DNA of 53,931 bases from NCBI GenBank assembly GCA_013822085.1, contig PNJV01000012.1:1-53931 (forward strand). Direction: 5' to 3'. This stretch comes from Isosphaera sp. Its GTDB lineage: Bacteria; Planctomycetota; Phycisphaerae; Phycisphaerales; UBA1924. Both the position numbers and the translations under genes were made by a program. How positions within the stretch are numbered: the first letter of the stretch is position 1; each line of letters starts with the position of its first letter. Shown one piece after another: positions 8,626-15,015 of this stretch. The notes beneath the pieces are model-generated. The model had not been told where the DNA came from. It did not search any database and saw only the letters and a program-made list of their open reading frames with translations.

Positions 8626-9158
8626 GCGCCGGGGGCGGCGCCGGCGACGGGGCGGTGGACGGCGTGGCGGGCGCGGGGGGTGCGGGGGGTGCGGGGGGTG
8701 GGGGGGCGGAGTGGTTCGCAGCGGCGGGCGGGCCCGAGGGCGGCCGGGGCCTGCGCTTCGAGTGCACGCGGTGCGGCAACTGCTGCACCGGCCCGCCGGG
8801 GGTGGTGATGGTCAGCGACCAAGAGGCACGCGCCATCGCGGCGCGGCTGGGGCTTTCGGTCGAGCGGTTCAGCGCGGCGTACACGCGGGCTGCGCGCGGC
8901 GGGCGGAGCCTGAGCGAGGTCGAGTCCGCGGCGGGCTTCGACTGCGTCTTCCTGCGCCGCGAGGCGGGCAGCGGCAGGGCGCTGTGCGCCATCTACGAGG
9001 ACCGGCCGGGGCAGTGCCGCACGTGGCCGTTCTGGCCCAGCGTGGTGGGCACGCGCCAGGCGTGGGAGTCGGCCGGTCGGCGGTGCCCGGGGATGGGCCG
9101 GGGCCAGCTGGTGCCGGTCGAGCGCGTGCGCGTGCTGCGCGACGCGGTGGAGATCTGA
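8622..9158 (+). CDS. CxxCxxCC (YkgJ-type) metal-binding protein 1
   Basis: 178 residues. A Gly/Ala-repeat N-terminus is followed by CTRCGNCC (Cys 48, 51, 54, 55) and further cysteines at 108, 122, 132 ('YEDRPGQCRTWPFWP') and 155 ('RRCPG'). This is the full pattern of the YkgJ zinc/iron-chelating family, whose biochemical role is still poorly known. The GTG start overlaps the cyclodeaminase stop (GTGA), indicating translational coupling. The N-terminal Gly repeat is encoded by three TGCGGGGGG units and may be length-variable. Confidence 0.85.
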   Translation: MSAGGGAGDGAVDGVAGAGGAGGAGGGGAEWFAAAGGPEGGRGLRFECTRCGNCCTGPPGVVMVSDQEARAIAARLGLSVERFSAAYTRAARGGRSLSEVESAAGFDCVFLRREAGSGRALCAIYEDRPGQCRTWPFWPSVVGTRQAWESAGRRCPGMGRGQLVPVERVRVLRDAVEI

Positions 9159-9160
9159 GC

Positions 9161-9739
9161 GTGTGGCCCGGGCCGGTCGGCGGCGCTGAGGCTGGGGCGT
9201 GGCTGCGTGCGGCGGCCCGGGCGGAGGTGGCCCAGGGGATCGACGCGGTGTACCAGATGGTTGCCGATCAGGTCGAGGCCCGCGGGCCGGCGTGCTGGGC
9301 CAGCGGGCGCTGCTGCGACTTTGGTCGCAGCGGGCACGCGCTGTACGTGACTGGGCTTGAGGCGGCGTTGGCGGCGCTGCGGTGGGTGCCGGGGCGCGGC
9401 GCTGGCGGCGTGGCCGGCGGCTCAGCGGCGGGGCCCGGGCCGATGGTGGCGCTTGGGTCAGCGGTTGAGCTTGCGGCCCAGCGCGGGCGCTGCGCGTTCC
9501 AGGAGGGGAACCTGTGCGGTGCGCGAGCTGTGCGGCCGCTCGGGTGCCGGGTGTACTTTTGCGACCGCGGCGCCCAGGGCTGGCAGAGGGACCTGAGCGA
9601 GCGCGCCATGGCGATGATCCGCGGCGTGCACGACCGGCACGGCGTGGCCTACCGCTACGGCGAGTGGAACGCGCTGCTGGGTGCGGTGGTGGCGCAGCGT
9701 GGGGCTGAGCTGGTGATCCGCAGGGGTGCGGGGGGCTGA
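9161..9739 (+). CDS. YkgJ-like cysteine-cluster protein 2
   Basis: 192 residues. It starts at a GTG only 2 bp after the previous stop. Cysteines at 45, 51 and 52 ('CWASGRCCDF'), 111, 119, 129 and 134 ('CAFQEGNLCGARAVRPLGCRVYFCD') resemble the YkgJ arrangement in a divergent form, with the first CxxC pair stretched to CxxxxxCC. The 'C...C..R.VRPLGCRVYFC' block is the family's central motif. It is a likely paralogue of the preceding gene and probably chelates metal. The frame remains open far upstream inside the preceding gene, but that part is a shadow. Function is unknown; the tandem pairing suggests a shared task. Confidence 0.75.
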   Translation: MWPGPVGGAEAGAWLRAAARAEVAQGIDAVYQMVADQVEARGPACWASGRCCDFGRSGHALYVTGLEAALAALRWVPGRGAGGVAGGSAAGPGPMVALGSAVELAAQRGRCAFQEGNLCGARAVRPLGCRVYFCDRGAQGWQRDLSERAMAMIRGVHDRHGVAYRYGEWNALLGAVVAQRGAELVIRRGAGG

Positions 9740-9761
9740 ATTGGGGCGGTCGGTGGTCGGA

Positions 9762-9787
9762 GGGGGGTTTGGGGGTTGGGCAAGGGG
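9762..9787 (+). promoter_or_regulatory. G-quadruplex motif overlapping the ribosome site of the zinc-ribbon gene
   Basis: Four G-runs (6, 5, 3 and 4 G) are separated by loops TTT, TT and CAA on the coding strand. The last run is part of AAGGGG (9782-9787), the only Shine-Dalgarno for the ATG at 9797. Folding of this RNA would hide the ribosome site. Confidence 0.45.
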
Positions 9788-9796
9788 CGGCAGACG

Positions 9797-10246
9797 ATGC
9801 ACGATCCGGCGAGCAGCGGCAATGACTTCTTTCGGTGCGACTTCTGCCGGCGCGGCTGGAGCGAGGACCTGCCGATGGTCGAGGGGCACAAGGGCAGCCT
9901 GGTGTGCTCGCGGTGCCTCTCAGCGGCGTGGGTGGTGGTGACAGCAGCGGGGGGCGTGGGGGGTGTGGGGGGCGCTGTCGCAGCGGGGGATGCGGGGGCA
10001 GCGGGGGCAGCGGGGGCAGCGGCGGGCGGCTCGGCGTGCACGATGTGTCTGGAGCATCGCAAGGGGCCCGTGTGGGAGAGCCCGCTGTTTGCTGGGTCGG
10101 TGATCTGCCTGCGGTGCGTCAAGCAGGCGGCGCGGGCGCTCGAGAAGGACCCCGAGAGCGGCTGGCGCCGGCCGGGGGCGGCTGAGGGGGCGGTGGGGAC
10201 GGTGGGGGGGGACGGCGATGAGGAGGACGAGGACGACCACCTGTGA
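9797..10246 (+). CDS. Double zinc-ribbon protein of unknown function
   Basis: 149 residues. Two four-cysteine ribbons are visible: C14-C17 with C37-C40 ('CDFCRRGW...CSRC') and C81-C84 with C104-C107 ('CTMCLEHRKG...CLRC'). They are joined by an Ala/Gly repeat linker and followed by an acidic tail (DGDEEDEDD). The first ribbon resembles the ClpX/DUF-type C4 zinc finger. I do not recognise a named family. ATG 9797 is chosen for the AAGGGG 9 nt upstream; an in-frame TTG at 9776 is less likely. It closes the run cyclodeaminase-YkgJ1-YkgJ2, all rich in metal-binding cysteines except the first. Confidence 0.7.
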   Translation: MHDPASSGNDFFRCDFCRRGWSEDLPMVEGHKGSLVCSRCLSAAWVVVTAAGGVGGVGGAVAAGDAGAAGAAGAAAGGSACTMCLEHRKGPVWESPLFAGSVICLRCVKQAARALEKDPESGWRRPGAAEGAVGTVGGDGDEEDEDDHL

Positions 10247-10335
10247 GCGGCGCATCGGCGTGCCGGCAGGGCGGGTGTGCCTGAGGGCGAGCCCGGGTGC
10301 GCGCGGGCCGCGCGTGAGCGAGTCGGTCGCGGGTG

Positions 10336-12009
10336 TCAGTGGCGGGCCAGCCGAGCGTACTGGTGCCAGACCAGCGCGCCCAAGGCCAGGACGCCGCCGT
10401 AGAGCGCCGGCAGGCCCACGGCGCCGTTGCCGTGGGTGAAGCGCTGCCCGCTGGAGATCGCCAGGACCGATCCCAGCGCGGGGAAGAAGGCCCAGAGGTA
10501 GACGGTCAGCGGGAGCGCGTCGCGCAGGCGCATGCCCATGATCGCGCCCAGGAGGACCATGAGGAAGCAGGCCAGGGAGACGGCGGCGCGCTCGTGGGCC
10601 TTGGAGAGGATCTCTCGGCGAGCGTCGTCGATGGTCTGGGCCAGGCGGAGGGAGGCGTCGGCGGCGCGCGGCGTGGCGGTGGCGTCGGCCAGCGCGGCGA
10701 GCTGGTCGTTGTTGAGCGTGAGCAGCTGCGGCAGCGGGTCGTCGGGGACGATCAGCCCGGGGATCGTCTGCTCCGGGGAGCGCGCCGTCGCTGCGGCGCC
10801 CAGCACGGCCACGTCGGCCAGCGTGAGGGTGAGGGTGACGGCGCGGCCGTCGATGGTGCGCTGCGTCGAGAGCCACCCGCGGGCGGCGACGGAGCGGCGC
10901 TGGCGTCCGCCGTCCTGGGAGAGGGTGATCTCCAGCTGCGGCGCGGGCTCGCTGGGGCGCGGCTGCGGGGGGAGGACCTCGAAGCCCTCGCCGGTGCGCG
11001 TCGGGGCGATGGCCGCGGCGCGCAGCGTCAGGGACCGGCCGATGGAGTCGCGGAACGAGAGCGAGCCGTCGCGCAAGACCGAGCGGCGCAGGGAGTCCAG
11101 GACGCGGTGCTCGGCCAGGGCCAGGGCGAGCTGGCGGCGGTGGTTGTCCACGGTGTTGAGGCGCTCGGGGCGCCTGTAGGTGGCCAGCATCTGGGCCAGG
11201 GAGAGGTACTTGGGGTCGTCGGTGAAGGCCGAGGGGATGCGGTACTCGAACTCGCTCAGGTCCGACGCGGTGCGGACGCCGTCGCGCTCGCCCCCGACCA
11301 TGTCCTGGAGCTGGACGCGCAGGCGCACCCCGGGCCCCAGCTCAGGGTCCGAGTCCCTGGAGACCCAGACGAAGGCGAAGCGGGCGGCCATCTCGCGCAC
11401 GGTCCTGCCCTGGGGGTCGCGGTCGACGGCCAGCACGTTGGAGAGCGCAAAGTGCTGGAACGCGCCGTGGGCCGGGTCGATCGGGCGGGGGATCATGCTC
11501 TCGGCGTAGAGCAGCCGGCCGCGCGGGTTGTCGTCCGAGGACGGGAGCGTCAGGGCCTGGCCGCGCTCGATCGAGGAGGCGACAAGCCGCGGGAGCTCGT
11601 CGGAGACCAGCTCGCTCATGCGGCGCAGGAGCCGGGGGATGGCCTGGTCGGAGATGAGCCCCACGGCCGCGGCCAGGGCCAGGCCCGACAGGGCCGCCGG
11701 CGCCAGCAGGGCCCTGTGCGAGACGCCGCCGGCGTAGCAGGCGACCAGCTCGTTGTCCTGGGCCATGCGGTGGTGGGCCAGCGTGGCGGCGAAGCAGGCC
11801 GAGAAGGGCAGGGCGTACTGGAGCATGGGCACCAGCGCCAGGACCATGAACAGGAGCGAGTCCAGGAGCCCGAGCTTGCCGTCGGCCAGCGGCTTGATGG
11901 CCACGGCGAAGGCCAGCACGACCATCAGGACGGAGGTGCTGATCAGGAGCAGCCGCCAGAGCTCGCCGGTGAGTGCCGCCCAGATGACCCCGGGGCGTTT
12001 GATCCGCAT
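10336..12009 (-). CDS. LptF/LptG (YjgP/YjgQ) family permease
   Basis: 557 residues. The N-terminus 'PGVIWAALTGELWRLLLISTSVLMVVLAFAV', a further helix pair around the conserved 'AHHRMAQDNELVACYAGG' segment, a large soluble middle part and three C-terminal helices match the inner-membrane permease of the lipopolysaccharide exporter. The normal family length is about 360, so the periplasmic beta-jellyroll part is unusually large here. In the family, two paralogues pair with the ATPase LptB; neither partner is in this window. It lies 40 bp downstream of the CPBP gene but has its own proposed leaderless -10 box (12015-12020), and the immediate upstream bases are all C, so no Shine-Dalgarno exists. 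Confidence 0.82.
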   Translation of the reverse strand: MRIKRPGVIWAALTGELWRLLLISTSVLMVVLAFAVAIKPLADGKLGLLDSLLFMVLALVPMLQYALPFSACFAATLAHHRMAQDNELVACYAGGVSHRALLAPAALSGLALAAAVGLISDQAIPRLLRRMSELVSDELPRLVASSIERGQALTLPSSDDNPRGRLLYAESMIPRPIDPAHGAFQHFALSNVLAVDRDPQGRTVREMAARFAFVWVSRDSDPELGPGVRLRVQLQDMVGGERDGVRTASDLSEFEYRIPSAFTDDPKYLSLAQMLATYRRPERLNTVDNHRRQLALALAEHRVLDSLRRSVLRDGSLSFRDSIGRSLTLRAAAIAPTRTGEGFEVLPPQPRPSEPAPQLEITLSQDGGRQRRSVAARGWLSTQRTIDGRAVTLTLTLADVAVLGAAATARSPEQTIPGLIVPDDPLPQLLTLNNDQLAALADATATPRAADASLRLAQTIDDARREILSKAHERAAVSLACFLMVLLGAIMGMRLRDALPLTVYLWAFFPALGSVLAISSGQRFTHGNGAVGLPALYGGVLALGALVWHQYARLARH

Positions 12010-12014
12010 GGGGG

Positions 12015-12020
12015 AGGTTA
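12015..12020 (-). promoter_or_regulatory. -10 hexamer of a proposed leaderless promoter (LptF/G gene)
   Basis: TAACCT on the minus strand, followed by five C and the ATG at 12009. The spacing is 5 nt. Confidence 0.55.
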
Positions 12021-12049
12021 GGTGGCGCGGGCGGGGCCTGCGGCGGCCC

Positions 12050-13546
12050 TCAGAGGTCCAGAGCCAGCCGGAGGGCGATCAGCGACCCCATGATGGCCGA
12101 GTTGTGCACGGCGTGCATGGTCACGCAGCCGATCAGCGAGCCGCGGCGGGCGCGCAGGACGCCCATGGAGGCGCCCAGGGTCAGCACGGGCAGGAGCAGC
12201 GGCAGGGCGTAGCTGTGCATGAGCGCAAAGCACACGGCCGACAGCGCCACCGCCGGCAGCACGCCCAGCGGTCGGCGCAGCGAGCCGAGCACCCCGCCGC
12301 GGAAGACCAGCTCCTCGGTGACCGGCGCCCAGACGCTGGCCAGGAGCAGCAGCAGGGCCAGCTCGAGCGGCGAGGCCGAGAAGATCAGGTCGGCCACGGG
12401 GTTCGCCGGCGGGCCCGAGCTGGGCCAGAGGTACTCGCTCACGAGCAGCAGGCCGAACGTCACCAGCATGGCCACCAACAGCAGCGGGAGCGTGCCCAGC
12501 CACCAGAGGATCCCGGCGCCGACTTCGGCGGTCAGGCCGCGGCCGGCGGTCAGGCCCAGGGCGGCGCCCGAGCCCGTCGGGCCGGTCAGGGCGATGGTCA
12601 GCGCCAGCGCAAGCAAGAGGGCAAAGTGCGCAGCGACCGTGTGGCCCAGCGACGCGGGGGGGATCACGCCGACCGCTCCGAGGGCCATGACGGCCAGGAA
12701 CCCCGCGACAAAGACCGCGGCGATGCGCGGGCCGATCCGCTCGGCGCCGGGCGGGACCGGCGCGTGCCCGATCGCTGCCGGCGCCCTGCGCGGCGAGGAC
12801 ATCCGCACCAGCCAGGCGATCAGGACGCCCACGCCGCTCAGGGCGGCCAGGGCGAGCAGCAGGCCCAGCGGCACGAGCACGGCGAGCACCAGCGGCCCTC
12901 GCCGCGAGAGCGCGCCCAGCTCCGAGCCGGCGTCGATGGGCCGGCCGGCGCTCAGGAGCCACCGGGCGTTGACGCCGTGGCGCTCGATCAGGGCGCTGGC
13001 GCGCTCGGGGGGCACATCGGCGGCCGAGCCGGAGTTCAGGACAGCGGCGACGTCGGCCGCGTCGGCCAGGTAGGCGGCGGTGTCTTGGTCGCCGGCGGCG
13101 TCGGCGGCCCGGGCTGGGGCCTGCGCAGCGGGCCTGAGCAGGTCGCGCAGCGTGTGGCGAGCCGGCTCCGGGGCGCGGGCGGCGAGCATGGCGCTGCGCA
13201 GCTGGGCCCAGCGGTCGGGCGCGCCGGCGTCGGGGCGCGCGCTGGCGTAGAGCATCCGCAGGACCCGGTCGGCCTCGTCCGAGTCCGGCCCGGCGGGGAA
13301 GGCGCCGGTCAGAGAGACGATCGCCCGGGTGACCTGCTCCTCGTCGGGCCGGATGGCGCGGCCCTGCTCCGGCGTGACCGGCGCCGGCTGCACAAAGAGC
13401 GACGTGTGGTTGATCAACGCCACCAGCCCCACGCCCAGAAACACGACCAGCCAGGCGAGCGGCGTGCGCGCCGGGCGCGGCTGGCCCCAGTTGGGGTGCT
13501 CCGACGGCGTGGCAGGGATGGCGTACGGATGGGCGGGGTGAGTCAT
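12050..13546 (-). CDS. CPBP-family intramembrane metalloprotease
   Basis: 498 residues. An N-terminal helix (about 30-50), a soluble Ala-rich region (about 60-220) and a C-terminal bundle of about seven helices are seen. The three CPBP (Abi/Rce1-type) motifs are present in the last 130 residues: EELVFR (EExxxR), FALMH (FxxxH) and HAVHN (HxxxN), the metal-site residues of the family. It is expected to cleave membrane-bound substrates; targets are unknown. The long soluble domain before the protease bundle is unusual. ATG 13546 was chosen because residues upstream in the open frame are low-complexity proline-rich and overlap the G-rich intergenic repeat. No good ribosome site is visible. Confidence 0.82.
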   Translation of the reverse strand: MTHPAHPYAIPATPSEHPNWGQPRPARTPLAWLVVFLGVGLVALINHTSLFVQPAPVTPEQGRAIRPDEEQVTRAIVSLTGAFPAGPDSDEADRVLRMLYASARPDAGAPDRWAQLRSAMLAARAPEPARHTLRDLLRPAAQAPARAADAAGDQDTAAYLADAADVAAVLNSGSAADVPPERASALIERHGVNARWLLSAGRPIDAGSELGALSRRGPLVLAVLVPLGLLLALAALSGVGVLIAWLVRMSSPRRAPAAIGHAPVPPGAERIGPRIAAVFVAGFLAVMALGAVGVIPPASLGHTVAAHFALLLALALTIALTGPTGSGAALGLTAGRGLTAEVGAGILWWLGTLPLLLVAMLVTFGLLLVSEYLWPSSGPPANPVADLIFSASPLELALLLLLASVWAPVTEELVFRGGVLGSLRRPLGVLPAVALSAVCFALMHSYALPLLLPVLTLGASMGVLRARRGSLIGCVTMHAVHNSAIMGSLIALRLALDL

Positions 13547-13629
13547 GGTGTTGATTGGCTTGTGAGTGGTTGGCAGTGTGGCGTGGCGCGGGAGCGGGGG
13601 AAGGGGAGGAAGTGTGGCGGGGGAAGGGG

Positions 13630-13650
13630 GGTGGGGGGTGGGAGGTGGGA
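13630..13650. repeat. Second copy of a 21-base G-rich element
   Basis: Exact duplicate of 69-89. Its first 20 bases are GGTGGGGGGTGGGAGGTGGG. It sits just upstream of the rplM -35 box and is a G-quadruplex candidate on the plus strand. Confidence 0.6.
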
Positions 13651-13678
13651 CGGAACCGTCACAGGATTGTTGATCGGC

Positions 13679-13707
13679 TTGACGCGGCAGCGGGGCTGGG
13701 AAACAAT
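13679..13707 (+). promoter_or_regulatory. Sigma-70-like promoter of rplM-rpsI
   Basis: TTGACG (13679-13684, 5/6 match) and AACAAT (13702-13707, 4/6) with the optimal 17-bp spacer. It lies in a locally AT-richer stretch and is the best housekeeping-type promoter in the window. The start would be near 13714, giving a leader of about 140 nt. Confidence 0.6.
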
Positions 13708-13743
13708 GGCCCGCTGGGGAATGCCAGCAGCGCGTCCATTCTT

Positions 13744-13796
13744 GCCGGCACCCCGTGCCGGCCCGCCCCGCCCGGTAGGCGGCGAGCACCCCTCGC
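13744..13796 (+). promoter_or_regulatory. Structured leader of rplM (possible L13 autoregulatory site)
   Basis: Hairpin 1 is GCCGGCAC/GTGCCGGC with a CCC loop (13744-13762). Hairpin 2 is GCGAG/CTCGC with a 5-nt loop (13782-13796). L13 binding to its own leader represses rplM-rpsI in some bacteria, which makes this a candidate. Short GC hairpins are common by chance at this base composition, so support comes mainly from position. Confidence 0.35.
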
Positions 13797-13851
13797 TGAG
13801 GCGTCTTGCACGCTGGCAGGACCGTGAGCGTTCGGATCGGAGCACCGCACC

Positions 13852-14286
13852 ATGCGTCGCCAAACGTACTTTGCCAAGAACGGTGAGGTCGCCAAGTCCT
13901 GGCGGGTCATCGACGCCCAGGGCACGCCGCTGGGCCGGCTGGCGGCCGAGGTCGCCATCGTCCTCATGGGCAAGCACCGCCCCGAGTACACGCCGCACAC
14001 CGACACCGGCGACAAGGTGATCGTGATCAACGGCTCGAGCGTGGAGCTGACCGGCCGCAAGGCGGAGCTGCGCCTCAAGCTGCGCTACTCGGGCTACCCC
14101 GGCGGGCTCAAGGCCGAGACCTACGGCCAGGTGCGCGCCAAGAACCCCGAGCGGCTGATCTCCGACGCCGTGCGGCGGATGCTCCCCAAGAACCGCCTGG
14201 GGCGAGTCATGCTGACCAACCTGTACGTGTACCCCGGGGCCGACCACCCGCACGCCAAGGAGCGGCTGGCCGAGCTGAAGGTCTGA
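13852..14286 (+). CDS. rplM: 50S ribosomal protein L13
   Basis: 144 residues, the normal family length. Clear L13 hallmarks are 'WRVIDAQGTPLGRLAAEVA', 'GDKVIVINGSSVELTGRKAE', and near the C-terminus 'LPKNRLGRVMLTNLYVYPGADHPH'. It is an early assembly protein of the large ribosomal subunit. GGAG 10 nt before the ATG supports the start. It is followed by rpsI after 129 bp, the nearly universal L13-S9 pair, so they share the promoter at 13679-13707. The spacer between the genes is C-rich and shows no independent promoter. Confidence 0.97.
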   Translation: MRRQTYFAKNGEVAKSWRVIDAQGTPLGRLAAEVAIVLMGKHRPEYTPHTDTGDKVIVINGSSVELTGRKAELRLKLRYSGYPGGLKAETYGQVRAKNPERLISDAVRRMLPKNRLGRVMLTNLYVYPGADHPHAKERLAELKV

Positions 14287-14415
14287 CCCGCGGGCCGGCT
14301 TGGCCCCGAGGACCCCGCGCCCGACCCCCCGACCCCCCGCCTCCACGCCCCCCCCGATCCCCGCCGCTGAGCACCAAGGACACCCGACGACCCGACCGAG
14401 GACCACGAGTCACGC

Positions 14416-15003
14416 ATGAGCACCCAGAGCGCCCAGAAGAACGTCCGCCTTGTCCCGATCGGTCCCGGCAACGAGATCGGTCCGGCGCCGACGATCGGCA
14501 CGATCCCCTCGCCCGTCTCGCCCATCGGGGCTGCGCCCACGGCCGCCCCCGAGCGCCCGCTGCCGCAGCCCAAGCCGGCCAAGGGCGGGTGGTGGTGGGG
14601 CGTGGGCAGGCGCAAGCGAGCTGTGGCCCGGGTGCGCATCCGCCCGGTGGCCTCCGGCCCCGGCGCCGGCAAGGTGACCATCCAGATGAACGGCAGCAAG
14701 AAGACCAAGACCGTCGAGGAGTACTTCGCCGAGGACCGCGACCGCACCGACGCGGTGTCGGCCCTGACGGCCACGGGCATCGGCCCCAAGCTGGAGGTCT
14801 TTGCGCGGCTCAATGGCGGCGGGTACATGGGGCAGGCCCAGGCCCTCAAGCTGGCCCTGGCCCGCGCCCTGCGCGACTACGACCCGACCACCATCCCCAC
14901 GCTGCGCGAGCAGGGCCTGCTCACGCGCGACGCCCGCGAGGTGGAACGCAAGAAGTACGGCCAGGCCGGCGCCCGCAGGCGGTTCCAGTTCAGCAAGCGT
15001 TGA
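14416..15003 (+). CDS. rpsI: 30S ribosomal protein S9 with extended N-terminus
   Basis: 195 residues against about 130 for most bacteria. The S9 core begins near residue 62 ('GVGRRKRAVARVRI') and ends with the conserved tail 'YGQAGARRRFQFSKR', whose terminal arginine and lysine contact tRNA in the decoding centre. The first ~58 residues are a Pro/Ala-rich extension ending in a WWW stretch; no internal ATG lies between it and the core, and the frame has no competing start with a ribosome site. The extension is therefore probably real. It runs tail-to-tail into lysS with only 12 bp between stops. Confidence 0.95.
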   Translation: MSTQSAQKNVRLVPIGPGNEIGPAPTIGTIPSPVSPIGAAPTAAPERPLPQPKPAKGGWWWGVGRRKRAVARVRIRPVASGPGAGKVTIQMNGSKKTKTVEEYFAEDRDRTDAVSALTATGIGPKLEVFARLNGGGYMGQAQALKLALARALRDYDPTTIPTLREQGLLTRDAREVERKKYGQAGARRRFQFSKR

Positions 15004-15015
15004 CCCGCGGCCCGC

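Larger units (their letters stand above)
13547..13851. other. Divergent intergenic region with G-rich repeat and rplM promoter/leader
   Basis: About 305 bp between the CPBP gene and rplM. It holds a purine-rich G-run tract (about 13590-13650), a strong sigma-70-like promoter (13679-13707) and a roughly 140-nt leader with two hairpins. No gene is seen. Confidence 0.7.

Noticed and set aside
8711-9160. Upstream extension of the YkgJ-like protein 2 frame
   Set aside because: It overlaps the real YkgJ protein 1 gene in another frame and yields Arg/Gly-rich sequence. GTG 9161, right after the previous stop, is a natural start.
10300-10314. CGCGCGG/CCGCGCG hairpin between convergent genes as a bidirectional terminator
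   Set aside because: The one-base loop cannot form a normal hairpin and no T-tract flanks it.
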